DNA of 38,373 nt, taken from positions 1 to 38,373 of the forward strand of contig NZ_JARUXE010000038.1 of the NCBI RefSeq assembly GCF_030433895.1, read 5' to 3'. Under the pieces are notes generated by a model that saw nothing but the letters and a program-made list of their open reading frames with translations, was not told the origin of the DNA and searched no databases. This document shows, piece after piece, positions 31,289 to 38,373 of the stretch; the first letter of the stretch is position 1, and each line of letters begins with the position of its first letter. Source of the DNA: Arthrobacter sp. PsM3 (GTDB lineage Bacteria; Actinomycetota; Actinomycetes; Actinomycetales; Micrococcaceae). Both the position numbers and the translations under genes were made by a program.

Positions 31289-32068
31289 CTAGTAGTCCAC
31301 GATCGCGCCGGCGGAGATGTTGACCGTGGCGTCGGTGATGGCCCCGGCCTTGTCCGAGGCCACAAAGCAGGCGACGTTCCCGACATCCGCCAGCGTGGCG
31401 GTGCGGTTCAGGTGGGCGGACCTGGCGATCTCCACGATGATCTCCTCCCGCCCCTCCGTCTGCCACGGGATCGTCTCGATGATCCCGCCGGACACCATCG
31501 TGACCACCCGGATGCCGTGTTTGCCCAGTTCCAAGGCCCATTGCCGGCGAAGCCCCTCCATCGCGTCCAGGGCCACCTTGAAGCCGCCGAGACCGGGCAG
31601 GGTCTGCGGACCGGAGCCGCCGAACATCAGCACCACACCGGAGTGCTGTTTGATCATATGGGTCGCCGCGGCCCGGGTGGTGAGGAAATGGGCCCGGGTG
31701 GCCAGGCTGATCGGCTGCGTAAAGTCATTGACGTCGATGTCCATCAGGGGCTGCTGGACGTCGCCGAAGGAAATGACGTTGAAGGAGATATCGATCCTTT
31801 TGCTCTTCCTCGCCACCCGGTCCACGAATGCGTCGACCTGTTCCTCGTCCAGGGCATCAACGACGGACGTTTCGGCCCGGCCGCCCTCCTCCTGGATGTC
31901 CCGGGCTACTTTTTCCAGCCGTGACCCGGTACGTCCGGCGAGGTGGACGAAGGCGCCTTCCGCTGCGAAAGCCCGGGCGACGGCGCCGCCGATGGAACCG
32001 CCCGCACCATAGATCAGCGCGGTTTTGCCCTGCAGCAACCCGCTTCCCGGCACCTCGTTGTTCAGCAT
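31289..32068 (-). CDS. SDR-family oxidoreductase lacking the classical Tyr
   Basis: The 259-residue protein has a Rossmann fold: ALIYGAGGSIGGAVARAFAA (residues 15-34), HLAGRTGSRLEKV, NVISFGDVQQP, and a C-terminal AGAITDATVNISAGAIVDY. Where classical SDRs have Ser and Tyr-x-x-x-Lys, it reads LMFGGSGPQTLPGLGGFKVA, so the Lys is present but the residue four before it is Leu, not Tyr. It belongs to a divergent SDR group whose activity is unclear. ATG 32068 is chosen because GGAGGCAGGGGATC precedes it; a longer ORF upstream has no domain content. It ends 3 bases from the convergent GntR stop. Confidence 0.82.
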   Translation of the reverse strand: MLNNEVPGSGLLQGKTALIYGAGGSIGGAVARAFAAEGAFVHLAGRTGSRLEKVARDIQEEGGRAETSVVDALDEEQVDAFVDRVARKSKRIDISFNVISFGDVQQPLMDIDVNDFTQPISLATRAHFLTTRAAATHMIKQHSGVVLMFGGSGPQTLPGLGGFKVALDAMEGLRRQWALELGKHGIRVVTMVSGGIIETIPWQTEGREEIIVEIARSAHLNRTATLADVGNVACFVASDKAGAITDATVNISAGAIVDY

Positions 32069-32192
32069 GATCCCCTGCCTCCCGCCGTGGAGTGGTAAAT
32101 TCCCTCCACTATGTTCTCGCCGGAAGCCGCTGGCAAGAGGCGTCGGCCAGTTCAGGTGGCGTGGCGCTGCGGGAAGAGACGCCCCGGGCGGT

Positions 32193-33950
32193 TCAGGCGC
32201 GCGGCGGATGGTCCGGGCTGGCGGGCGCTTCCGGCTCATCCGCGCCGTGAGCTGCCGGGCCGCCGATGCCGTAGAAGCCCGCCTCGTCCCGGGCCGGACC
32301 GGGCTGACCTGCCCCACGGGGACCTGATGTAGCCGGACCTGTCCCAACCGGCCCGGCCAGGGCGGCCCCCGTGGCGTGCTGGCCGTAGTCGGACGGCGCG
32401 GCACCGGGACCTCCCGGAACCGGCGCGAATTCGGGCCCGGCTGGCGGCACCGCAGGGGGAATCGCAGCCGTGTCGCCCGGATCCCGGGGCCCGATGTCCA
32501 GGTGGAACGGAGGGTACTCGTCGCGCATTAGGGAAACGTAGGCGCTAACGCGGTAGATCCAGCGGTTCAGACCCATCAGGAAGTCGAAGAGACCCCGAGG
32601 GTACACACCGGTGAACAGCAGGATGACCCCGGCGATGAAGACCAGCAACCCAATCAGGGAGGCCCCCACGCCGACCTGCACCCAATGGCCGTCGCGGTAT
32701 ACCCAGGTCTGGGCGGTCCCGGTCAGCAACGCGATGATCAGCAGGTGTGGGATGGCCAGCAGCCAGGACTTGACGAGCACCAGGCCCCGGGACAGTTTCT
32801 CGGGATAGTCGACGTCGAAGTCAGCGGGGTAGTCGGTGCGCTCCAGGGTGAAGGGGGGATAGATGTCCGTGCCGAGCGCCCCGTAGGAGTAGAAGGCCAC
32901 CCGCCAGCTCCAGCGGATCACCCCGACGTTGAAGTTGAACAGCGAGCGCGGGTAGCGCCCGGTGAACAGGATCGCGAACCACGCCACGATCGTCACCACG
33001 CCGAACGCAAACCAGAGGAAGAAGAGGACGATGAAGTGCGGGATCGCCAGGAGCCACTTGAACAGCCACTTCCAACGGGACAGGTTCGGGTCCAGATAGC
33101 CGCTGAGCCGGGCCGGATAGAGCACCCCGGCACCCGGCGGAACGCCCGCCACCGCACCCGGCACCGCACCCGCCGCGTAAAGCTGGGGTGCGGAGGACCC
33201 GGCCAGCGGCTGCGGCTGGCCGGACACTGGCTGCGGCTGGCCGGGCACTGGCTGACGGGGCAGAGGGGGGCCGGCCTTGCCGCGGCCCAGCCCTGCTGCG
33301 CCAAACACAATCAAGGGAACTCCAATGAGCAGGAGCACGATGCCGCCGATCAGCAGCCCGATGAAGACGGGCCACAGCAGGTCGGAGCGGGCTCCGGCTT
33401 TCATTTCCACGGCCACCGGGGCGCTGGCATCGGCGTTCATGATCACCACAGCCCAGCTGCCGGAGCGCAGATCCCATTTCAGCTGCTGCTCCCCCGGGCC
33501 GGTGGCGGACGCAGCCCAAAAGCTTTGGTCCGCGGGCCTCGCCGGAACCTTGGCCCCGGCCACATCGCGGTACTCCACCCGGAACGGGTTGAACCGGACC
33601 TCGGTGATCTCGGAGTGGCTGACGCCGTCCAGATAGGCCGCCACGTCGCTCCGCGGCCCGATCCCGATGAAGACATCCTTGCCGGCCAACGCGGAACCGC
33701 TGAGCATGAGACTTCCGACGACGCCGACCGGGGCGGTTTCCGGCACTCCGCCGTCGGTCATGATGTCCAGGCGGGGTGTTGTCAGGGCGTAGGAGTTCGT
33801 GACGTAGCGTTCCGCCGGGCTCGTGAAGTATCCGTTGTCCCGTTGCAGGTAGTTGGCGAAACCCGCGGCTCCGGCGCCGGCCAGCAGCCCCAGCCCGATG
33901 AGCGCGCTAAGAGTTCCCAGCACCAGCATGACTATCCGGCCTGGTCGCAT
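32193..33950 (-). CDS. DUF4389 two-module membrane protein
   Basis: The 585-residue protein has an N-terminal membrane helix (about 5-32), an extracytoplasmic beta-rich region (about 35-190), a second helix (SDLLWPVFIGLLIGGIVLLL, about 195-220), a Pro/Gln-rich linker, and two DUF4389 modules (about 300-380 and 395-480). Each module has the pattern LLAIPH, then FTGVYPRGLFDFLMGLNRW or FTGRYPRSLFNFNVGVIRW, then a YPPF motif. The last 95 residues are Pro/Gly/Ala-rich and disordered. The function of DUF4389 proteins is not known. The start follows GAAAGGAC. It is separated from the flavodoxin gene by short tandem repeats. Confidence 0.8.
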   Translation of the reverse strand: MRPGRIVMLVLGTLSALIGLGLLAGAGAAGFANYLQRDNGYFTSPAERYVTNSYALTTPRLDIMTDGGVPETAPVGVVGSLMLSGSALAGKDVFIGIGPRSDVAAYLDGVSHSEITEVRFNPFRVEYRDVAGAKVPARPADQSFWAASATGPGEQQLKWDLRSGSWAVVIMNADASAPVAVEMKAGARSDLLWPVFIGLLIGGIVLLLIGVPLIVFGAAGLGRGKAGPPLPRQPVPGQPQPVSGQPQPLAGSSAPQLYAAGAVPGAVAGVPPGAGVLYPARLSGYLDPNLSRWKWLFKWLLAIPHFIVLFFLWFAFGVVTIVAWFAILFTGRYPRSLFNFNVGVIRWSWRVAFYSYGALGTDIYPPFTLERTDYPADFDVDYPEKLSRGLVLVKSWLLAIPHLLIIALLTGTAQTWVYRDGHWVQVGVGASLIGLLVFIAGVILLFTGVYPRGLFDFLMGLNRWIYRVSAYVSLMRDEYPPFHLDIGPRDPGDTAAIPPAVPPAGPEFAPVPGGPGAAPSDYGQHATGAALAGPVGTGPATSGPRGAGQPGPARDEAGFYGIGGPAAHGADEPEAPASPDHPPRA

Positions 33951-33969
33951 GGCCGCCGTCCTTTCAGAT

Positions 33970-34004
33970 GACTCAGATCAGCTGACTCAGATCAGCTGAC
34001 TCAG
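33970..34004. repeat. Short tandem repeat between the flavodoxin and DUF4389 genes
   Basis: The 14-base unit GACTCAGATCAGCT occurs at 33970-33983 and 33984-33997, then a partial copy GACTCAG runs to the flavodoxin stop codon. Each unit contains a stop codon in the flavodoxin frame. It may be replication slippage or a binding-site array; no function is clear. Confidence 0.7.
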
Positions 34005-34447
34005 CTCGTGAGTGAGGTGAGCAGGGTTCGTGCCCATCCCTCGGCTTTCTCGATTTCGCCGCTGCGCAGCGGTCCTTCGCTGCCTCTTACGTAGAACGGC
34101 ATGGGTTCGGCGATTATGTCGGCCCCGCCGGCCTTCAGGGCATGGGTTATCTTCTTGGCAGCGTCGCCGTGGATGAACATCCGGACGCGGGTGTCGAACG
34201 CGGCAGCCTTTACACCGTTGAGTGCACCGTTTCCCAGGGCCGAGAGCAGCGCAGTGATCTTCGGCGTCGGGCGCCATCCGTTGATCGGGCTTCCGACCAC
34301 GAGGAGGTCCCCGGCCGAGAGAGTCTCGGGCTTGAAGTCCCCGACCGGGACGGAACTCGCCTGGAGCCCGTCGAGCGAGCCGGCGATCGCCTCGGCAACC
34401 GATTGTGTGTTGCCGTACGCCGAATCGTAAACAACCAGGGCTTTCAT
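34001..34447 (-). CDS. Flavodoxin-domain protein
   Basis: The 148-residue protein has the flavodoxin fold: strand MKALVVYD, phosphate-binding loop DSAYGNTQSVAEAIA (residues 8-22), LLVVGSPINGWRPTPKI (about 48-64, near the isoalloxazine), and KAAAFDTRV. FMN would be bound non-covalently, and the protein would shuttle one or two electrons or act as a menaquinone-type reductase. It overlaps the alcohol dehydrogenase gene by 4 bases (ATGA), implying coupled expression. A redox partner among the neighbours is possible but not shown. Confidence 0.85.
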   Translation of the reverse strand: MKALVVYDSAYGNTQSVAEAIAGSLDGLQASSVPVGDFKPETLSAGDLLVVGSPINGWRPTPKITALLSALGNGALNGVKAAAFDTRVRMFIHGDAAKKITHALKAGGADIIAEPMPFYVRGSEGPLRSGEIEKAEGWARTLLTSLTS

Positions 34448-35499
34448 GCCGTGATCACGACCTTCAGAGCCTTCGTTTCCGCTGCCCGGGCGAAGGTGTC
34501 GTAGGCCTCCAGGAACTGATCGAAGCTGAAGTGGTGGGTGGCGAACTTCTCCGCCGGCACCTTCTTCTGGGCCACGAGCTTGAGCAGCATCGGGGTGGTG
34601 TTGGCATTCACCAGGCCCATGCTGATGTTGATGTTCTGGATCCAGAGGTCCTCAACATGGAGCTCCACGGACTTGCCGTGCACGCCGACGTTGGCCACGT
34701 TGCCGCCCGGGCGGACGACGGCGATGCACATGTCGAAAGTGGCCGGGATGCCCACGGCCTCAATTGCCACGTCCACGCCCTGTCCGTCGGTCAACGCGAG
34801 CACCTGCTCCTTCCAGTCGGCGTCGCTGGAGAGGACGACGTCGGTGGCGCCGAACTCACGGGACTTTTCCAGCCGGTTCGCGTCAAGGTCGACGGCGATG
34901 ATGGTGGCGGCACCGTAGAGTCCGGCGGTGGCGATCGCGGCGAGCCCCACCGGGCCGGCCCCCACGACGGCGACCGTGTCGCCCGGCTTGACACGGCCGT
35001 ACTGAACGCCGATCTCGAAGCCGGTGGGGAGGATGTCGGAGAGCATCACGGCTTGCTCGTCGGTGACGCCCTCCGGGAGTAGGTGGAGGGAGTTTTCGGC
35101 GTATGGAACGCGGACGTATTCAGCCTGGGTGCCGTCGATCAGGTGGCCGAAGACCCAGCCGGTTCCGGAAGCGCCTTCCTCGCCCATGCAGTGCGAATAG
35201 AGCCCGGTTTTGCAGTTGGCGCAGTGGCCGCAGGACTTGATGCAGGAGATGATGACGCGGTCCCCCACCTTCAGGCTGGTGACTGAGGAGCCGACCTCGG
35301 TGATGGTCCCGACGCCTTCATGGCCCAGGATCCGACCCTTGGTCACGGCGGGAACATCGCCCTTGAGGATATGGAGGTCCGTGCCGCAGATCGTCGTGGT
35401 TTCCACTTTGACGATCACGTCGCTCGGATTCTGGATCTTGGGATCGGGGACGTCCGTCCAGGACTTTTCTCCGGGACCGCCATAAACGAGGGCTTTCAT
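34444..35499 (-). CDS. Zinc-dependent alcohol dehydrogenase (MDR family)
   Basis: The 351-residue protein has catalytic-zinc ligands in TTICGTDLHILKGD (Cys, about residue 38) and RILGHEGVG (His/Glu, about 60), the structural-zinc set SCIKSCGHCANCKTGLYSHC (four Cys, about 90-109), and the NAD-binding loop VAVVGAGPVGLAAIATAG (about 170). VDLDANR after the loop suggests NAD preference. It probably oxidises a primary or secondary alcohol. ATG 35499 is chosen because AAGGAGAACGC precedes it; it overlaps the STAS-like gene stop by 4 bases. It sits between a STAS-like and a flavodoxin gene in a coupled operon. Confidence 0.9.
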   Translation of the reverse strand: MKALVYGGPGEKSWTDVPDPKIQNPSDVIVKVETTTICGTDLHILKGDVPAVTKGRILGHEGVGTITEVGSSVTSLKVGDRVIISCIKSCGHCANCKTGLYSHCMGEEGASGTGWVFGHLIDGTQAEYVRVPYAENSLHLLPEGVTDEQAVMLSDILPTGFEIGVQYGRVKPGDTVAVVGAGPVGLAAIATAGLYGAATIIAVDLDANRLEKSREFGATDVVLSSDADWKEQVLALTDGQGVDVAIEAVGIPATFDMCIAVVRPGGNVANVGVHGKSVELHVEDLWIQNINISMGLVNANTTPMLLKLVAQKKVPAEKFATHHFSFDQFLEAYDTFARAAETKALKVVITA

Positions 35500-35867
35500 G
35501 CGTTCTCCTTGATTCTGAGGACCGTGGCCGGATCCACAATGCGCAGCCGGCACGGGGTTACGGAGCCGTCGATGCCGGATGACATAACCGATTGGCGGGC
35601 GTGATCGTGGAGTTCCTCCATGGCCTCGTACGTCACACGGGCATGGGCGAGGTCCACGACGATCTCGTAGCCGGGAAGTTTGGCTGTCACACGGCGGCAG
35701 ACGACGTACAGGGCCCGGATGTTGGCGGGGGTAACGACGCCCCGGACGTTGACGCGCGCCGACTCCTCAATGGCGTCGATCCGGATGAGCACTCTGATGC
35801 GGGGATCCCCGTGTGATGGGTGCGCGTAGTATGCGCTGGCCCGGTTTCCATGCTGCCTGTGGGTCAC
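35496..35867 (-). CDS. STAS-like small protein
   Basis: The 123-residue protein contains a STAS-like pattern: RVNVRGVVTPANIRALYVVC (about residues 38-57), then LPGYEIVVDLAHARVTYEAM (about 64-83) and a final LRIVDPATVLRI strand. In anti-sigma-antagonist STAS proteins a Ser follows Asp-x in the third element; here it reads DLAHARVTYEA, so no clear phosphorylation site is seen. It may sense or regulate through protein contact. It is the first gene of a three-gene operon. The GTG start is uncertain; no good ribosome-binding site was found, and the N-terminal 20 residues are not family-like. Confidence 0.6.
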   Translation of the reverse strand: MTHRQHGNRASAYYAHPSHGDPRIRVLIRIDAIEESARVNVRGVVTPANIRALYVVCRRVTAKLPGYEIVVDLAHARVTYEAMEELHDHARQSVMSSGIDGSVTPCRLRIVDPATVLRIKENA

Positions 35868-36156
35868 GGCGCATCAGAGCTCCCCCCGCGTAGGCTGTGT
35901 GCTGATTCAAAGAGGCAAAAATCGTTGGTGACAGTCATGTTGGTTGCGGTCTCCTGCAAGTTCCCGCAGGCGCGGCAACGGGCAGAATGCCTTTTCCTTC
36001 CCCAAGGTTCGAGCGAGACCGTACAACTGACAAGCAAGCGGTTCATCCCCAATGGCCGTGCAGGAACCGCCCGAAATCCAGCATGGTTGGAGCGTGTTTC
36101 CTGGGCAAGAGGCGAAAGTCCTGTGTCCGGGTAGGCGCCCGGAAACTGCGCCGTCC

Positions 36157-36194
36157 GCAGGTCCGGATTGGTGCAGTGGCAGGTCCGGATTGGT
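36157..36194 (+). repeat. Two direct repeats upstream of the amidohydrolase
   Basis: GCAGGTCCGGATTGGT occurs at 36157-36172 and again at 36179-36194, a spacing of exactly 22 bases, about two DNA turns. It ends 19 bases before the predicted -10. The phasing suits a regulator that binds tandem sites on one face of the DNA. Confidence 0.7.
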
Positions 36195-36212
36195 CCAGAG
36201 CGCTCCGGCCCA

Positions 36213-36218
36213 TAGCCT
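36213..36218 (+). promoter_or_regulatory. Putative -10 box, leaderless start of the amidohydrolase
   Basis: TAGCCT is followed by GTTCCCT and the ATG at 36226. No Shine-Dalgarno sequence is present, which supports this ATG over an in-frame upstream ATG at 36052. Confidence 0.55.
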
Positions 36219-36225
36219 GTTCCCT

Positions 36226-37716
36226 ATGCCTGAGACTCCTGCCAATGCCGTGAACGACCTCGTGCTCGCCTCGGTGCGGTTCCCCGGCGGGACGGCACTT
36301 CACGACGTGCACGTGACCGACGGCGTCATCTCGCGGATCGGTCCCGCCGGGATTCCCGGCCACCCCGCTTCCGGAGTGGTTGATCTGGACGGCCGCTGCG
36401 TCATCCCGGGGTTGTGGGATGAGCATGTCCACATGACCCAGTGGGCCCTCGCCGCCAACCGGATCGACCTCTCCGGCGCCGCCTCGGCGCGTGAGGCGGC
36501 CGACGTCGTACGCTCCCAACTGGCCGGCCATGACGACGGCGGCCTGACCGTGGTGGGCGTGGGCTTCAGGGACGCCGCCTGGGCGGATGTTCCCAGCCGG
36601 GAGTTGCTCGACGGCGCCACCCGGGGCCTGCCGACCGCGCTGCTAAGTCATGATCTGCACTCCGTCTGGCTCAACAGCGCGGCGGCCGAACGCTACGGAG
36701 TGGCGGTGGACGCCTCCGGGCTGCTGCGTGAGCAACCGGCCTTTGAACTGACCCGCGAGCTGGGCAATCTGCCGGACGCCGTCGTGGATGCCTGGGTGCG
36801 GGAGTCCGGGCAGGCGGCGGCGGCACGCGGGATAGTGGGGATTGTCGATTTCGAAATGACCTGGAACCGCGACGTGTGGCGGCGGCGGGTGGCCGGTGGT
36901 TTCGACTATTTCCGGGTGGACGTCGGCGTCTATCCGCAGGACCTGTCGCGGGCCATTGCGGACGGGATGCGGACCGGGCGGGAGCTCGACGGCGGGGCGG
37001 GGCTCCTGCGGGTGGGACCGCTCAAGGTGCTGATCGACGGCTCGCTGAACACCCGCACAGCGTACTGTGTGGAACCGTATCCGCACGGCGGCCACGGGCT
37101 GCTTACAGTGAGCGAACAGGAACTGCTGGAACTGCTGGTCCGGGCCAAGGAGTCCGGGTTCGTTCCTGCGGTGCATGCGATCGGCGATGGCGCCAACGCG
37201 GTGGCGCTGAATGCCTTCGCAGCGGCCGGGATCGCCGGGCGGATTGAGCATGCCCAGTTTGTCCGCGGCCAGGACTTCGCGCGCTTCGGCAGGCTGGGCC
37301 TGACGGCGAGCGTCCAGCCCGCCCATGCCCTGGATGACCGTGATGCTGCCGATTCCAACTGGGCCGGGCGCACTGACCGGGCGTTCCCGCTGCGGTCGTT
37401 GCTGGCTGCCGGGGCTACCCTGGCGCTGGGCTCCGATGCGCCGGTGGCGCCGCTGGAGCCGTGGACCGCCATGTCGGCGGCCACCACCCGGGCGCGGCGG
37501 GACGGGCGGGAGCCATGGCACCCGGAGCAGGCGCTCACCCGGACGGAGGCCCTGACCGCGTCAACGCGCGGTCGGGGCCGGATCCGGCCGGGGGATCCGG
37601 CGGATATCGCAGTGCTCGACGGCGACCCGCTGGCCGTGTCCGACGCTGTCTTTGCCGCGATGCCGGTGGCCGCGACCCTGGCGGCCGGCCGGTTTACATA
37701 CCGGGGTGGCGTCTGA
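36226..37716 (+). CDS. Amidohydrolase (YtcJ-like, amidohydrolase 3 family)
   Basis: The 496-residue protein has the metal-binding pattern of this superfamily: WDEHVHMTQW (His-x-His, about residue 67), KVLIDGSLNTRTAY (Lys region, about 268), VHAIGDGANAVAL (His, about 318), IEHAQF (His) and LGSDAPVAPLEPW (Asp, about 405). A small N-terminal and C-terminal beta-sandwich flank the TIM barrel. It probably hydrolyses an amide or imide, or a formyl-type bond, with one or two metal ions; the substrate is unknown. ATG 36226 is chosen from the -10 spacing and because earlier sequence has no domain content. It converges with the GIY-YIG-like gene 10 bases away. Confidence 0.87.
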   Translation: MPETPANAVNDLVLASVRFPGGTALHDVHVTDGVISRIGPAGIPGHPASGVVDLDGRCVIPGLWDEHVHMTQWALAANRIDLSGAASAREAADVVRSQLAGHDDGGLTVVGVGFRDAAWADVPSRELLDGATRGLPTALLSHDLHSVWLNSAAAERYGVAVDASGLLREQPAFELTRELGNLPDAVVDAWVRESGQAAAARGIVGIVDFEMTWNRDVWRRRVAGGFDYFRVDVGVYPQDLSRAIADGMRTGRELDGGAGLLRVGPLKVLIDGSLNTRTAYCVEPYPHGGHGLLTVSEQELLELLVRAKESGFVPAVHAIGDGANAVALNAFAAAGIAGRIEHAQFVRGQDFARFGRLGLTASVQPAHALDDRDAADSNWAGRTDRAFPLRSLLAAGATLALGSDAPVAPLEPWTAMSAATTRARRDGREPWHPEQALTRTEALTASTRGRGRIRPGDPADIAVLDGDPLAVSDAVFAAMPVAATLAAGRFTYRGGV

Positions 37717-37726
37717 CCAGCTGGGG

Positions 37727-38236
37727 TTAACTGCCCTTGACCCGCGACTGGAGCAGGTTGGCGAATGGCAGCTGGCCGTACTCATTCACGAACACGGCGT
37801 GGTACCCGGCTTCGGCCGCGTTGAGCTGCCCAACGGGCAGCTCCTTCCACGCGACGATCAGGGACCCGGCGGCCGCGAGCTGCCAGACCAGCCTGCCGTC
37901 CCAGTGGCCAGGCGGCTTACCGGCGCCGAAGTCAACGAATTCCTGGATCTGCCGGCGCAGCCCGCGGTTGCCCTTGCTCCCGGGGCCGGCCTTGCCCACA
38001 TAGAGGACGTCCGCGCCGTCGACCCATTTGGCTTTGAGTGCTTCCGGCTTCAGGGTGGGGTCCTTCTTCTTGAAAATTCCGGCCGTGCTTTTGGCCAGGA
38101 ACTGCGGCCGGAAGCCCTCGGGCTGCAGCACCGCGAAGATCCCGGGTCTCTGCGGAATCCGGTTGATGTCAAGGTCAGCGAGGGGCCGGAAACCGGTGAA
38201 CCCGTCCTCTTTCAGTGACTGTCTGTTGACTGGCAT
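37727..38236 (-). CDS. GIY-YIG-like domain protein
   Basis: The 169-residue protein has RPGIFAVL and VLYVGKAG, which resemble the GIY and YIG elements (GIF and YVG), then GLRRQIQEFVDFG as the helical element, and AEAGYHAVFVNEYGQLPFAN, whose Glu and Asn match the metal-binding Glu and conserved Asn of this nuclease fold. It may be a small endonuclease, but no DNA-binding partner domain is present. ATG 38236 is chosen because AAGGAA precedes it; an in-frame upstream Met has no support. It converges with the amidohydrolase gene. Confidence 0.6.
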   Translation of the reverse strand: MPVNRQSLKEDGFTGFRPLADLDINRIPQRPGIFAVLQPEGFRPQFLAKSTAGIFKKKDPTLKPEALKAKWVDGADVLYVGKAGPGSKGNRGLRRQIQEFVDFGAGKPPGHWDGRLVWQLAAAGSLIVAWKELPVGQLNAAEAGYHAVFVNEYGQLPFANLLQSRVKGS

Positions 38237-38334
38237 GGGTTCCTTGGATCGAGGCGCTGGGCGTTCAATCAAAGCTTACGGATAGTCAGCTCCGTGGCCC
38301 CTTTTGGTGGCCGCTTTTTGTCGCAGGTGCCCGA

Positions 38335-38340
38335 TAGTGT
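38335..38340 (+). promoter_or_regulatory. Putative -10 box of the gene entering at the window end
   Basis: TAGTGT is followed by GTTTCC and an ATG at 38347, matching the leaderless pattern seen at other genes in this window. Confidence 0.4.
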
Positions 38341-38346
38341 GTTTCC

Positions 38347-38373
38347 ATGGACGGCAAGCAGGAGCCCGGTGTG
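38347..38373 (+). CDS. Start of an unidentified gene, cut by the window end
   Basis: Nine codons (MDGKQEPGV) follow a -10-like hexamer with the leaderless spacing used by neighbouring genes. The rest of the gene lies beyond the window, so it cannot be identified. Confidence 0.35.

Larger units (their letters stand above)
35868..36225. other. Divergent intergenic region with a 22-base direct repeat
   Basis: This 358-base gap separates the STAS-like operon from the amidohydrolase gene. I see no gene or tRNA. It holds the direct repeat described at 36157-36194 and a -10-like TAGCCT before the amidohydrolase. A reading frame from 36052 continues into the amidohydrolase, but its N-terminal part has no domain content. 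Confidence 0.55.

Noticed and set aside
35990..36020. GGTTCGAG motif suggesting a tRNA T-arm
   Set aside because: Flanking bases do not form a T-stem or a cloverleaf, and no acceptor stem partner or anticodon arm can be found.
36052..36225. Extended N-terminus of the amidohydrolase
   Set aside because: Covers the direct repeats, lacks domain content and would put the -10-like box inside the gene; ATG 36226 fits the family and promoter.

Overview
The window is GC-rich DNA from an actinobacterium, most likely a Micrococcaceae member of the Arthrobacter/Pseudarthrobacter type. I infer this from codon and base composition, the zinc-free L28-L33-S14 ribosomal protein set, the condensin-type operon, and many starts that look leaderless (a TANNNT-like hexamer ending 6-7 bases before ATG with no Shine-Dalgarno sequence). 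No rRNA, tRNA, CRISPR array, transposase or phage gene was seen. The genes look chromosomal and accessory-metabolic.

Layout. 1-1474: a C-rich non-coding edge, then the minus-strand rpmB-rpmG-rpsN operon closed by a strong hairpin terminator, then a 482-base gap. 1475-4243: a plus-strand flavin redox operon (ferric-reductase-like membrane flavocytochrome, exported FMN-binding protein, ApbE flavin transferase). 4240-8689: two paralogous SGNH/GDSL hydrolases flanking a glutaminase-STAS-cyclic-nucleotide-binding fusion, a MarR regulator and a YciI-like protein. 8797-14795: a long perfect palindrome and a three-gene SMC/condensin operon of the Wadjet (JetA-JetB-JetC) or MksFEB type, without the JetD nuclease gene. 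15058-23119: two related small membrane proteins, an acyl-CoA dehydrogenase, a four-helix membrane protein, a YchJ-like protein, an aldo/keto reductase plus NmrA-like reductase pair, and a sulfite-oxidase-fold molybdoenzyme. 23130-31285: a coherent sugar or polyol catabolic regulon. 31289-38373: an atypical SDR, a two-module DUF4389 membrane protein, a STAS-like/alcohol dehydrogenase/flavodoxin operon, an amidohydrolase, a GIY-YIG-like protein and the start of one more gene.

The most integrated unit is 23.1-31.3 kb. Four minus-strand genes (TIM-barrel isomerase, SDR dehydrogenase, DhaK-DhaL-type ketose kinase, RpiB-type isomerase) diverge from three plus-strand genes (MHS-type transporter and split transketolase). 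A GntR/FCD regulator follows. A 14-bp-arm inverted repeat lies between the divergent operons, and the same 12-base core recurs upstream of the regulator. Read together, a C4 polyol or tetrulose (or a branched relative such as apulose) would be imported, oxidised, phosphorylated and isomerised to an aldose phosphate that transketolase passes to central metabolism. The substrate is inferred, not proven.

The other leads are the condensin operon lacking JetD, with a 67-base palindrome in the place that gene would occupy; the three-domain glutaminase; the atypical SDR; and the short operon joining a STAS-like protein to an alcohol dehydrogenase and a flavodoxin.
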